From Trema orientale (lineage: Eukaryota > Streptophyta > Magnoliopsida > Rosales > Cannabaceae), in the NCBI GenBank assembly GCA_002914845.1, contig JXTC01000100.1, positions 508,998-572,997 of the forward strand: a DNA stretch of 64,000 nucleotides, in the 5' to 3' direction. Shown in pieces: positions 22,831 through 34,830 of the stretch. The notes beneath the pieces are model-generated. The model did no database searches. It was not told the DNA's origin and was given only the letters and a program-made list of their open reading frames with translations. Position 1 is the stretch's first letter; each line of letters begins with the position of its first letter. A program made the translations under genes and the position numbers.

Positions 22831-23336
22831 CACTACAAGGCATCAGACTTTTGCTGACGCATTTCTCCGTCGGCGAGCTTTGTCAGCGAAGAACCGTCGT
22901 TGAAGGTGGCATTCCGATGCATTTAGTTTTGCGTCGGTGAAAGTATCTTTTGCCGACGTTATCTTGACTTTCGCCGACACAACGTTTGTGTCGGCGAAAG
23001 TCAATCGTCGAAAAAAGTGATGTATTTAAATTATTATTTTAATGTAGGTAAACTTTTGCCGGCGTAAAAATGCGTCAGTAAAAATATCAATTTATATTTA
23101 TAAAAAAAATGGGATTTCCTTTGCCGGCGAAAATTTTGGGTATTTTCGATCTAATTAGCAATATTTTGGATATTTTATGCTTCTTTAGGGATATTTTGGG
23201 TATTAGTTAATTTTTATACAAAATTATCATGGGCATTATGAATAATTATTAATTAATGTCATTTCATTATTGTAAAATATAGTATTAACATTATGAAACC
23301 TAAAATTTTTTAAGGGATGAAATTTTAAGTGCCAAG

Positions 23337-23419
23337 AAAAAAAGGAGAACTTGCATTACTTTCAGGGGATCCTAACCACTAAGGATCCTCCAAAAGACAG
23401 TACAAGTTCTCCCCTTTTT
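23337..23419. repeat. Imperfect 37-bp-arm hairpin inside the CACTA element
   Basis: AAAGGAGAACTTG...GGGGATCCT pairs with AGGATCCTCC...CAAGTTCTCCCCTTTT around a short AACCACTA loop, with several mismatches. Its size and mismatch pattern are like small plant foldback transcripts; nothing shows it is expressed. Confidence 0.55.
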
Positions 23420-23489
23420 TCGGTGTTCAATATTTTATTACATATTTTAGTACACTAAAATAATGAACATATTTTCGAAAAATTATATT

Positions 23490-23650
23490 AATAAGTGCAC
23501 ACACGACACTAAGTACCTAGAAGTGTACATATGTAGTGTGGACGCTCGGCACTCGGTTCCATATATGCACACACGGTGCTCGATACTAAGTGTGTGCATA
23601 TATGTGCACACACGATATTTAGTACCAAGTGTGTATACATATATGCCTAC
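23490..23650. repeat. Palindromic minisatellite (TGTGTGCATATATGTGCACAC type)
   Basis: Three to four diverged units of about 45 bp alternate CACACACGxxxxTxAGTACC with CATATATG words. Open frames on both strands here are products of the repeat. Confidence 0.6.
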
Positions 23651-24929
23651 TGTCTTTAAAAAAACTAATATACACATAAGTATAAATACAAATATTAAAC
23701 AAATCAACCATACCATAAAAAAAGTAATAAAAAAAAAAAAAACCAAGAAACATAAAGAAAAACTTCACCAGATAGCAAATGGAGAAATAAATTAACCAAA
23801 TAAGTCCTCATCCCATAATTCTAAATTTGTCTCGGAACCAAAATAAGATACACCAAAAAAGAAAGAAAAACTCCAAATTAGTTAAACATTATAATGCCAA
23901 GAATAGAATCCGAATCATAGCACAAAATTACCCGACTAACAAACAAGAAGCACAAAAAAGCCAAATCAGTTCTTATTCCTATTCTTAATAATTATCATGA
24001 AGATATAGATTTCAAACTTTAGATGTTTTTATGGTTTTTTTGTGCTACTGATTGTGTTAGAAATGGATATTTATATACATAGGTATAAAAGGACAAGTTG
24101 AGGAGTCATGAATTTTACTAAAGGTTTTCTCCATTTTAATTCAGAGCACCATCTTCTATGACCATTATTTGTTTGAGAACAAGTCTACGAAATAGACATG
24201 ATATATTACAACTTTATCCTAGCCAGTAAAATGTCCAACGAATATTATTCTCAGATAATGGAATCTAAATTACAAATAATGAGAATATACACAACAGTAT
24301 ATAATCTAAATAAGTTTAATATAACCTAAATAAGTTTAACAAGCAATCCACTATGTAAGTCCAGTAAAATTTCACACTAATCAAGAAAATTTGCTATTAG
24401 TAACCAAAAAGATAAAAAAAAAAAAACAAAAAGAAATAAACAAAACAAAACCAAACCAAACCGTATGTTATCAAACATATTTCTCATCTCAAATTTTAAA
24501 TCTACGTTATTAACTCGTCATATTTATCTCTCACTTGGTTCTCCATTGTAATTACACAATATAATTTAAGCATCTCACTGAGATGTATACAAGAGAAAGA
24601 AACAGACTCAAAAGATACTGATTTGGGGGTTTAAGCAGTCACACAGATAATAAAAAAAAAAAAAAAGCCATCTTATATGATATTCATCGGATCAAGAAAA
24701 ATCCAGAAAAGCTATAATCTTTCCCTGACCCCAATCAATAAACTAACGTATACTATTAGCAACACATAGAGATCTAATAAAGAAAAAAGTGCCCCAAAAT
24801 CGAAATCAGAGACTCTCAAACTATACCCAAAAAAAATGGTCAAAGGGAAAATTAAATCAGAGCAAACCCAGCAAAGAACAGCAGATTTTCGCCTCACTAA
24901 ATCCAAAAGCAAAGAAACAAATCCACAAA

Positions 24930-25370
24930 TCAAGTGATTGAACTTACCTCACCAAATTCGAAAAAAAAAATCTTCACTAACACGAAAAAAATACATAAAC
25001 AATTTGAAAAAAAAAAAAATATCAAGGAAAAAAAAAATAAATTTATTATATTGCCTCCAAGATTTTTGGGAATATGGGTCTCAATTGAGATGAAATAAGA
25101 GAATCGGAGGTATTTTTTGTTTGGGTCTCAGTTTCGGATTTTTTTGGAAGTCTTCTTCTTCTTCTTCTTCTTTTTTTTTTTTCCCTTTTACAATCGGAAG
25201 AAGCAAGAGGAGAGAGAGATATGAGATAGGTGATTACAGATAGGGGAGGTTGAGAGGAAAAGAGAGAGAGATAAGATAGATGAGAGAGAGAGAGAGGTGA
25301 GATCGTTGAGAGAGAAAAAGAATCACAGCGCACGGATGGATTGAGAAAGATTGAAGAGGGTATTTGGATT
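24930..25370 (-). other. Leader-like block in the CACTA element
   Basis: On the minus strand a CT-rich stretch (complement of the GA runs at 25207-25316) is followed by a CTT-repeat tail and an AGGTAAGT splice-donor-like sequence near 24950. This resembles the 5' leader and first intron of a transcript, either the element's own or captured. No coding exon could be recognised. Confidence 0.35.
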
Positions 25371-25810
25371 TTAGGTTATAACAAGACCTTTACTGACGGG
25401 TTCCAACTCCCTTGGTAAATGTATTTCAAATAATGACCATTTAAAAAACGACAGTGTTTTAACTTTCTAATTAAAAAGAAAGATATTCATCGACGAGAAA
25501 CCACAACCCGTGGGTAAATGTGTTTCAATGGAATGACTTTTTCTGGGGTTAAAAAAATGGCACCCAAAAAATAATATTCGCGGGAAAAACACTCGGATTT
25601 TTTTTTTCGACCAACCTTTGGTCGACGAACAATCAATCTTGCATCGATATATGTTCAATATACTGATGGGTTGCCCGTAGGCATAAAGGTTCCCAAAATG
25701 GATTTTATGGGTCATCATTTGCCGATGATATTTGGTCTAGACCATCTGTAAATGTCTCCTTCGCCGACGGGCTGAGCCTATTCCATCGGAAAAAATTCAT
25801 ATTCTTGTAC

Positions 25811-26310
25811 GTACATATAAAAATCTTAGTATTTGTAAGCAGGTGGAGCTTCTTATTGAAACTTCTGTCAAATTAAATTTTGGTTCTAGTACTTTGTTAT
25901 TCGTAGAGAAATGTAATTTTTCTTTGGTATGGTTTTGCAGAATTAGTATCTTTTGTATTTACTGTGACAATTTTGCAGAGTTAGTATCTTTTGTGTTAGC
26001 TGCGACAATTATAGTAATCAGGTTGGTTGCGTTTAGTAGTTTAAGCAGTGTTTAGACTTATTTGGTGTTGGAGATTGTGATTAGCTTTTTAAGGTTTTGA
26101 AAGAGATGACGAAGGAGTTTCAATACTTTGGACTTGCTTAATTTTGTGCAAAGGTATAGATTGTTTGAATATAGCTTAAAATAAGCCAAAGTTTTGGCCC
26201 AAACCCAAGACAAACTATGGGAAGTTCCCCTTCTCTAATAGTCGGTGGCTTTAATGAAACTTGATAGCATATACGTATGCTATATATATATAGATGACGA
26301 CAAGAGTAGA
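25811..26310 (+). mobile_element. Copia E right part and 3' LTR start
   Basis: The stretch up to 26161 continues the Copia relic but no domain is firm. The 3' LTR start at 26162 matches the 5' LTR over TTAAAATAxGCCAxAGTTTT, CAAACTATGGG and GGTGGCTTTAATGAAACTTG, then similarity fades near 26310. Confidence 0.65.
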
Positions 26311-27020
26311 TCATTTATCGCAAAAGATATGTACCGGATAAAATATAGTATATTAGATGTGATTACTTAACACTTTAGAAAAGAAAAAAAATTAAAAATT
26401 CTCCTTTCTCTCATTTGTTAATCTTCGTATTATTAAAATCAAATCGAAAATTACTATATAAAGATAAAATTCGTGCAAAGAATCTAAGCAGTATTTTTGT
26501 TTGCTATATCCATTGCAGTTCGGTTATATGTTTATGCTCTTTCTCTATCAAAATCCACCGAAATGTATGCTCTTTGATATTTCCTGGCAAAACAGGAGTC
26601 AGGAAGTAACAACCTTAAAGGAGAATGGGGGTTCCAGAAATGGAGCCATAATAATAACTTGATTTGACAAGGAGAAAATTAAAGAGAAAATTAGGGGGAG
26701 TTATGGAGAAAGAAAGAAGGGAGAATATTACTTTTATAACTTGTATTTTGACATTTTATTTAATTTGTACCTTGTGATATAATTATTATCAACATTGATT
26801 TTTAAATTTAATATTTGTTATAAATTTATATTTCGATATTAATTTAGAGTAGTTAATTTACCAAGATAATTTAATAAACTTATTCTTGAATTCGTATTTA
26901 TATAGTTAATTTTCAATTTTTTAAATAATATCGTGGTAAATTAACTATCTTAAATTGATATCAGAGTATAAATTTATAACAGATTTTAAATTTAAATATC
27001 AATATTTGATAATAATAAAA
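26311..27020. other. Intergenic, no gene recognised
   Basis: AT-rich. Around 26760-27010 an inverted theme is visible (TTTAAATTTAATATTTGTTA against AACAGATTTTAAATTTAAAT), which may be a decayed foldback. The short frame at 26415-26609 matches nothing I know. Confidence 0.4.
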
Positions 27021-27191
27021 GGGCGCGTCTATAGTAGGGCGTTCTTACGTAAGGCCCTGTCTATACACTGTTGGATGGGAATCTGTGTATAAATAGATTC
27101 TCCACATATTCTCATTATTTTCCACAGATTCCCATCCAACGGTATATAAAAGGTGGCCTTACGTAGGGACGCCCCTGTTGTAGCCCTCCCC
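27021..27191 (+). mobile_element. 171-bp Mutator-type MITE, copy 2
   Basis: GGGCGCGTCTATAGTAGGG to TGTAGCCCTCCCC, same length and orientation as copy 1. ATAATAAAA occurs exactly on both sides (27012-27020 and 27192-27200), a perfect 9-bp target duplication, which assigns the family to the Mutator type. Confidence 0.92.
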
Positions 27192-27588
27192 ATAATAAAA
27201 ATATAAAATACAAATTAAATAAAATATAAAAATAATATAATTTCAAGAGAGAAACATGGACGAAAAATAAATTATTCTTATATAGAAGGTGCATTATTAC
27301 GTACTGCCGTAGGACATTTACTCATCAACCGGTCCTTTCAATAATGGAGAAGGTACGTCGATTATTGAATTAATGTTGTGGTACAACAGTAATCAATTAT
27401 CCTTTCAATCACATGGCCAATATTACGTTCCATACATAGTGGAAACACCGTTCCCAATCCTAGTTAGGTGCCAAGATAGTATGGCTCCTGAGCTATATAC
27501 AACTAATTAAATGTAAGTTACCTCGGGTGAAAAAAAAATATATGTACCACACATTAATAAAATTATGAGATATTGACATAAAAGATAG
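27192..27588. other. Spacer between two MITE copies
   Basis: AT-rich with no recognised gene. Contains the left target copy AAAAGATAG (27580-27588) of the next MITE. Confidence 0.5.
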
Positions 27589-27760
27589 GGGGATGGCTAC
27601 GGTAGGGGCGTCCCTACGTAGGGTCATGCCTTAATTATCGTTGGATGGGAATTTGTGGGGAATAACGGGAATCTGTGGAGAATCTATTTATATACAGATT
27701 CTCATCTAACGGTGAATAGACAGGACCCTACGTAGGGACGCCCTTACTGTAGACGCGCCC
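27589..27760 (-). mobile_element. 172-bp Mutator-type MITE, copy 3 (opposite orientation)
   Basis: GGGGATGGCTACGGTAGGGG to CTGTAGACGCGCCC, the reverse orientation of copies 1 and 2. Flanks AAAAGATAG (27580-27588) and AAAAGATAA (27761-27769) give a 9-bp duplication with one change. Only about 400 bp from copy 2. Confidence 0.92.
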
Positions 27761-27769
27761 AAAAGATAA

Positions 27770-28790
27770 TTATAAATATATATATAAAAATATTTATTGT
27801 GAATTCTCAATTCTAACTATCTCTCTCGAGAACTCTAAATAATAAATTAACTTTAACTTTCTTTTTACTTTTCTAGAGTCCTAAAAATTATTCAAGAGCT
27901 TTTTACTTTCTTTTTTTTTTTCAAAGTCTAACTTTCTTTTTTAATTCTTAAAAAGCCTAAAAAATATTCAAGAACCCTAAATAATAATTCAAAAACTTTT
28001 ATCTCTCTCTAGTTCTTAAGAACTATAAAAAACTAGTTTAAAAACTCTATCTTTTTAGGAGAAATATGAAATAATTAATATTTTGAATCCCAAAAATTTG
28101 GTTCCTCTATCTTGATTTATAAAGTGAATTTTTGACAAAAAAGAAAAAAATTCGAAAAAAATCAAGACAAAGGATTGGAATTTTTTTAAAATTAATGGAT
28201 AGCAAAAGAAATTTCTATAATTTTTTTATTGATGGTCAATTTCGGAATAAGAAAGATTAAGAATGGGTGTATTAAGAAAATGCTTAATCTTTAAATTTTA
28301 AACTTTTAAAGAAGGGTCTACCAAAGAGAGGAATAGTGGAGAGAGAAAAAAAAATCTTTTCTTAAGAGCAAGCAAAGCGTTTAAAGCATAAAAGAGATAT
28401 TAAAAGATAATAACTAGAAAAAAGGAAGAAGTTTTACAATTCTAAGGATTAAAAGAAAGGGAAAAAAGAGAGAAAAGAACAGATTTTGTTCAATCTTTAC
28501 AATAAATGAAATTTAAAGATAAATAAACAAGCTTTGTTCAGATTTTTTCAATGAATAAAATATGGATATTCAATAACATAGGAAATTGAGAACATAAGTT
28601 TTTATTTCACTTTTGAAAATAGTATGGTAGTAATTTCCTCAAAAGAATAAAAAAAAGGAAATATGGTAATAATTATTATTCTAACTTCCAACCTAATTAA
28701 GACTTTTTTAGCTTACATTACTTGTTAGCTATGCAAATGACAAATTACTCAGAAAAATAGGTTTTGTTTTTCTTTTAAGATTTTAAATGT
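27770..28790. repeat. AT-rich spacer with degenerate repeats
   Basis: Around 27800-28060 a phrase of the type CTTTxTxTCTAGAxTCCTAAAxAxTATTCAAGA recurs three to four times with heavy divergence. The rest is A-rich. No gene or transposon protein recognised. Confidence 0.4.
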
Positions 28791-28794
28791 TTGA

Positions 28795-29757
28795 CTTTTT
28801 AATAAAAATTATCTGAATTCTGAATAATTTAGTAAAATTAACATTGAACTCAATATTTTTTTTGAGTAAAACCCCCTGAAGTCCCCAGATATTAGATTTA
28901 GTTCTATTAGAAAAGAAAGGTATTTTTGTTAATCTTTTTTTTTTACGGTTAAGTCCTTATTATTTTATTTATGGCTTTTAAATCCTCATTCTTCGGTTTG
29001 TGTTTCACGTTAATCTGTCTTAATCTTTTCTGTCTAATATTACCGTTAATTAGTTCTTGCCCAAAACATGCTCATTTCAGTAGGGGTAAAATTGGAAACA
29101 GAGGGAAATTACTATTTTTTCGTTAAAAAAAAAAGGGTTAGGTTATTATTTTCGTTCAAGACGGAGGTAAGAAATTGGAAAATTTTATATAGTTCCAATA
29201 TGGATATACTTTGGTCCTAGTATTCATATATCTATAAAAGAGGTATATGAATATATTGCCATTTTTATAGGACATATATTGTTAATTTTATGCTTTGTTG
29301 TTCCAATTTTATTGGATATATATTACCAAAATTTTATATGGTTCAAAGTAGATCTATATTAGAACCATATAATTTTTCAATTTCTTACCTCGGTCTTGAA
29401 CGAAAATGATAACCCAACTCTCTTTTTTTTTTTTCCTTAAATAATAATTTCCTTTTATTTTCAATTTTACCCCCTACTGAGATGAGCACCTTTTGGGCAA
29501 GTGCTAATTAACGACAGTTTTGGACAGAAAAGATTAAAAAGGATCGGGAAACAAAAACATAAGAATGAGGACCTAAGAATCACAAATGAAAAATATGGAC
29601 TTAACAATAAAAATAAAATAAAAAAAACTAATAGAAACACCTTTCTTTTCTAACAGAACTAATATTAGAGGACTTTACGGGTTTTGCTCTAAAAAATTGA
29701 AATTAAGATTAATTTTACTAAATTGTTCCGAGTGCAGAGAGTTTTTATATTAAAAAT
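28795..29757. mobile_element. Large foldback element, about 960 bp
   Basis: Two inverted arms of about 400 bp: GAATAATTTAGTAAAATTAA (near 28824) pairs with TTAATTTTACTAAATTGTTC (near 29708). GAGTAAAACCCCCTGAAG (28864) pairs with ACTTTACGGGTTTTGCTC (29672-29689), and TCATTTCAGTAGGGGTAAAA (29072) pairs with TTTTACCCCCTACTGAGATG (29465). The centre near 29220-29330 is also symmetric. Ends and target duplication are not clear. No coding region. Confidence 0.75.
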
Positions 29758-32700
29758 TCTAATTGTCGATAAATTCAATAAATTATAGGCCTAGAGGAAA
29801 ACCTATTAATATTATGCTAGTTATCTTGTGATGGTAGCCCACTTTTATGTGATTATGTAATTGATGTCATGTTTATATATTTTGTGTTAAAATTGTATGC
29901 TGATATATGACATTTAAGTTATGAGCATATTATTTGTTTTGTTCTCTATTTAGTTTCTGCTTAATATATATCTACCAATATTTAAGTCTAATATTTATGC
30001 ATAACGACACAAACTTTAAGAAATATAATGAGCACATTTGTTTGTGCTCAGTTGCATTATTCTTGACATTATGCTCCGGACAAAATATCCTACTACTCTT
30101 ACAGTCTAAAGTTCTTTAGTTGGTAAAGAAGGATTTTGAGTAGTAAGTATGTTCTAATCACACAAGCTATATGATCATGTGACATACCATTACAGAGACC
30201 ATAACTCCATTCTACATGAAAAGGTAAATGCTAAGGTATTCCTTAAAGCAATTATGGATTGTTCTGTTGAAAACAAAAAAGCCGAAATGAGTATTATTTT
30301 TGGGAACCTCATTTCAATTCAGTATGAGGATTAAGGGAATATAACTGAGTACATTATGAAGATATCTAATGTCACTTCTAAACTAAAGACACTTAAGTTA
30401 GAGCAATTGAAAAACTTGCTCTTGCATTCAGTCTCTATCTCTTTTCCTGCATAATTCAGTTAACTCAAGTGAGGTTACAATACCCTTAAGGACAAATAAT
30501 CTCTTTTAAGATCATTTCTTACTGTGTGCAAAAAAAAAATAGGTTGAAGCAAGGAAAGGCTAAAAGTGCTCACTTAGCATGCACCTCTTAGAAAAAGATA
30601 AGATAATGAAAAGGAATAAGGATAAAGAAGCTACAATTGTGGCTTTACAGCATAAAGTGAGAAAGGAAATAGAATAAAGAATTTTTCTGTTGCTTTTGCA
30701 AAAGAGCTAGATATGCAAGGATAATTGTCCCAATCATGCCCTTTAATGTATAAAGAATGACATACTTCTCAATTTTGTTTGTCATAAAGTTAATTTAGTT
30801 CTTGTATCCAAATGCACTTAGTAAATAGATACGGATCTCACTATTCACATAAGTGTGTTCATGCAAGAATGTATGTGGAGCCGATTGTAAACTGATGATG
30901 AAATATTCATCTATTTGGGCAATGACAACACAATTTCAGTAAAAAGTATAAAAGTTATTTAGATTATAGTTAGAGACTGATTAATTTTTAGGTTTGGGAG
31001 AGACTTTTAAAGTATTCTATTTCTAACTTGGACAAATACAATCATTCTTGTTCATTCGGAAGTAGTAAAATTTAGTATCTTTCAAGATTCATATTTCTTG
31101 TTACTGGTTATTTGATTGATAATCTTTATAAATTCAAGACAATTGCCTCATTCAGTTAATCTTGCAATATTAAGAAAATGGTACAAAAGTACAAGTTTAT
31201 TAAAAGAATTTAAATTTCTCTATGGTATGGCACAAAGATTTTGGAGATATCTCTTAACAGAGAATTAATAGTCTTATGTCAAATGAAAATCTTGACCCAC
31301 TTAACTTAACGAACTTTAAAATTTGTATTGAGTATATTAAGGAGCACATGCAAACATAAGGAAATCATGTATCAACAGGAGTTTTAGCGTCTTAGAGCTA
31401 ATGTACAGATGTATGCGAACCATTCCCTTCAAATTTCTGAAATAGCCAATAGTATTATATAATTCTTATAGACATTCTCATTAAAGATATCCGATTTTTG
31501 GTTCATCGGAAGTATCAATTTCTGGATATGTGTAAGGTTTTCAATGCTGAAGTTGAAATTTAACTAAGCAAAAAAAATTAAGGTTGTCAAATCTAATCAT
31601 AGTGAATATTATAGTGGGTAAGACAGATCAAGTTGACAATATCTAGAGCTTTTTATTCAATTCCTAGAGACATACAGTATCATCCCATAATATACAATGT
31701 CAGGAAAACCTAGTATGAAGGGTGTTGTGTGATAATGCGGAAAACTTAAAGACATGTAAGAAGTATGATTAATCATTCTTCTTCACCTAAATCATTCTAG
31801 GAAGGAAACTAAGGACTGTAGTATAAATACCAAACAGAATTTCCACTAAAGCAGTAGCTAAAACCACGTATGTCCTATGGATAGACAAGAAGCCGCATTA
31901 GGCACTTGCATGTTTGGGGTTGTCCAACTAAGATTAGGCTATACAGGCTATATGGAAAATAATTAGACTTAAGAATTTTAGCTACTATTTCGTTGGGTAC
32001 TCTGAAAAGTTAAGGGTTTTCATCTTTTATGATACATCTAATAAATTCTTTTCAAAACAGGAAAATATAAATTTCTTGAGGACGTTAAGTTCGGGGGGAG
32101 AAAAGGTTAAGAAATATTGTCTTCGAGAAAGAATTCATTTCCCTTCCTTTAGTTGCTATTAAAAATGTTCAGGGTTCAGGCTTCTATACCTGATATTATT
32201 CAAGATGCAAATTCGGACCAAGACAATATTCAGTAACTCCCTGTCTAAAACAAAGAAGTTGCTCCAAAAAAAGCAAACTTAATAAACTCAAGAAAAAGTG
32301 CCATTCAAGAAATCCCCCGGGAAAAGGAGAAGTATGAATTTGAATGTTTATATCATATATCTTCATGAACATGTGTTTGATATGGTAGTAGATAATACAA
32401 TAATTTTTACTCAAGGTAAAGCAATGTTCTAGTTCTTAAAGTAGATTGATGCCATAATAAATGAAATAAAATTCTTGAAAGACAATGACATTTAAGATTT
32501 TGTCGACATTTAAGTTCGTGTGGTTCTTATGGTTTCACTCAGAAAAAAGACATTAATTATAAGGAGAATTTCTTTCTAGTTTTAATAAAAGAGTCTTTCA
32601 GGATAATTTTGGCATTAGTAACTCATTAGGTTCTAGATTTACATTAGGTGAATTTAAAGACTACTAGTTTCCTATTAAGATATTATAGATTCCATCAAAT

Positions 32701-33672
32701 CATTTTCTCATTTAGTTTTGAGGAAAATTCAGTTGATGGTTTATATATCATAAGTTCAGTAGGAGCAAGTTTTATCTTCCTGATTTTATATGATATATTT
32801 TTGACTAGCAGTGATATAGGCTTATTGTACGAAACCAAGATATTTCTATCGAAGGATATTGATTTGAACTTGGAAACATCTTTTTTGTATTAGGAATAAT
32901 ACATCAAGATTATTACTGAGGCATCCTTAGAAATATTACAAAAGAGCTATATCAATAAGAATTATGCTTCAAGAGATATGCCCATTGGCTAAGGGAAATA
33001 AATACAGTCTCAGTCAGTGCCTATAATGTTATTGTAGTTAAAAAAATATAGACATTCTCTTATGTATCAACAGTAGAGAATATTATGTACATTCAAGATT
33101 ATTAGGCAGATATCTGAATAACCCTCATGTGGATTATTGGAGAGCAGCAAAATAGGCTACGCAGAATATAAAGAGAACATTAGGTTAAATGCTTACTTTT
33201 AGAAAGGAAACCTTTGGAGATCATTAGGTATTCTGATTCTAATTTTGTTGGATACCTATATAGTTAAAGATCCACTTCTGATCGTATATATTTGCCAACT
33301 GGAGGAGCTGTTTTGGAAGAATATTAAACAAACATTCATAGCTTCTTCTAATATAGAGTATAGTATATATACGTACATCTTGTTATAAGGCATTAATTTA
33401 GAAAATATAACTTTAGAACTTTATCACCAGACTACAAGCTGTGGTTGATGGTTTTAAAAGACCATTATGGAATTATTATGATAATTATGTCGCATTGTTG
33501 AATTCTAATAACAATAAAAACTCTTAAAGTAGAGGCACATAAACTTTAAGTCACTTGTCGTTGAAATAAATAATTCAGAGTTGACAAGTATCTAAGGAAC
33601 ATATAAGTACAAACTCAATGATAGTGGCCACTTACCAAAAGTTTATCACCTAAGTTGTTTTCATGAGCGCAC

Positions 33673-34190
33673 TGTTGGAATAGTTTGTATGGACTAGCAT
33701 AATCATTGGCAACTCACTCAATAACATGTTATAGACAACCATTTGAATAATGTTATGCATGATATAGTTAATAAGCCATAATGGGATGGACCACATATCT
33801 TAATAAGCTTGAGGCACATGGTTTCAAACTCTTTGGATATGTTGGCCAGCCTATTAGGCCAATGGCATTAACTGCCACACATGTGACAAGGCCCACTAGC
33901 CCATTGTCCTTAACAATAAAAAACTAGTAGTTGACCAAAAATGAGCTCAGCTCATTTTGTGTGTATCGGCAGAGAACCAAGAGAAGCCAAAGGGTGTTAA
34001 ACACCATAAACCCCCTTCATTGCTCGCCTATTTTTCGCAGCTAGAAGCCACCAGAGTGAAGATAATGGCCGGTGAAGATAATGAGCCGACTGTTGGAGAT
34101 AATATCTATTTTATGCTTTGATAATGTGCAAAAGATCTGATGGGACTGTGTTTAGTACAATATCAATGCTTGATGCATATTAATTCAACA
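33673..34190 (+). repeat. 5' LTR of Copia B
   Basis: TGTTGGAATAG to TAATTCAACA. Shares long blocks with 40002-40489, e.g. AGCCATAATGGGATGGACCA and GCTCGCCTATTTTTCGCAGC. Confidence 0.9.
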
Positions 34191-34599
34191 ATTGATATCA
34201 AGAGCTAACCCATTTAACTTAAAACTATTATCTTGTTTTTTTTTTAAATTTTTTTTGGATTTTTTGGGGAATATATACACATTTTTTTCCGAGAATTTTT
34301 TTTTAGTACAAACAATCATCATTTGAATTATTGATGGCAAATATATGATGTGAGCATCATATTTGTTGAGTTTATATTTGTTTTGGTCAGATTTATTGAG
34401 TTTTTTGAAGTTTTAAAACTTTGAAAATGGCCGATTTCTTGTCACTTTTTTCGCACTTGTTTGGAGCCTTATTTTGCCAAATAAATGTTATAAAACTAAT
34501 GGAAATGAAATTTGGAACAAAATCCCACCAAAATCATCGAAAACAGAGTACTAGAGGTCGAGAAATGGCCGGATCGGGTTGGATGGACCCAGCTGGAGG

Positions 34600-34830
34600 T
34601 CAGAGACGAAAAAAACGACATGTCGTTTTACTCCAAATATGCAAAAAATGACATGTCATTCCGTAAGACAAAAGGCAGTCACTTCTAAAGAAAAACGACA
34701 CCTTCTTTAAAAAAAAAAAAAAAACGATATGTAGTTTATGAGCATAATAGGTCGTCGTTTTCTACTGAAATGACATGTCATTTTTCTGCCTTGACGGCCA
34801 AAACAACATGTCGTTTTTAGAGACCCAGAT
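34600..34830. repeat. Cluster of ACGACATGTCGT-type palindromes
   Basis: Six to seven variants of a 12-14-bp palindrome occur in about 220 bp of the Copia B leader: AACGACATGTCGTTTT (about 34613), ATGACATGTCATT (34648), ACGACACC (34696), ACGATATGTAGTTT (34724), GTCGTCGTTTT (34751), ATGACATGTCATTTTT (34770) and ACAACATGTCGTTTTT (34803). Poly(A) lies among them (34710-34723). Confidence 0.8.

Larger units (their letters stand above)
22831..25810. mobile_element. CACTA-type DNA transposon, about 3.0 kb, non-autonomous
   Basis: Begins CACTACAAGGCATCAGACTT. The first 300 bp carry many short subterminal words TTTGCCGACG / GTCGGCGAAAG, and the last 350 bp carry related words (TTCGCCGACGGGCTG, CGACGAGAAACC, TTTGCCGATG), as in CACTA elements. 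The right end near 25810 (TTCTTGTACGT) is a decayed form of CTTGTAGTG, so the 3-bp target duplication is not clear. No transposase was recognised. The inner part holds a hairpin (23337-23419), a palindromic minisatellite (about 23490-23650) and a leader-like block (24930-25370). It lies inside Copia E. Confidence 0.8.
20633..26310 (+). mobile_element. Copia relic E with hAT-MITE and CACTA insertions
   Basis: A plus-strand Tnt1-like Copia. The 5' LTR begins TGTTGGAATATGGC at 20633 and ends near 21931; the 3' LTR begins TGTTTGAATATAGC at 26162 and is recognisable to about 26310. Between them are a gag start (KNDFGL and LLVQQG phrases near 21975-22025) and integrase words on the plus strand (22418-22681: SPSTTFGLKTPFEV, YAHVNNGKLG). 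The 5' LTR holds a tandem duplication and a hAT-type MITE; a CACTA element splits the region after integrase. RT and RNase H were not recognised. Broken in many places. Fossil. Confidence 0.8.

Noticed and set aside
23463-23795. 110- and 87-residue open frames on opposite strands
   Set aside because: Both are translations of a palindromic minisatellite in the CACTA element.
25046-25333. 95-residue minus-strand frame rich in S, L and R
   Set aside because: Encoded by CT/CTT repeats of a leader-like block; low complexity, no family.
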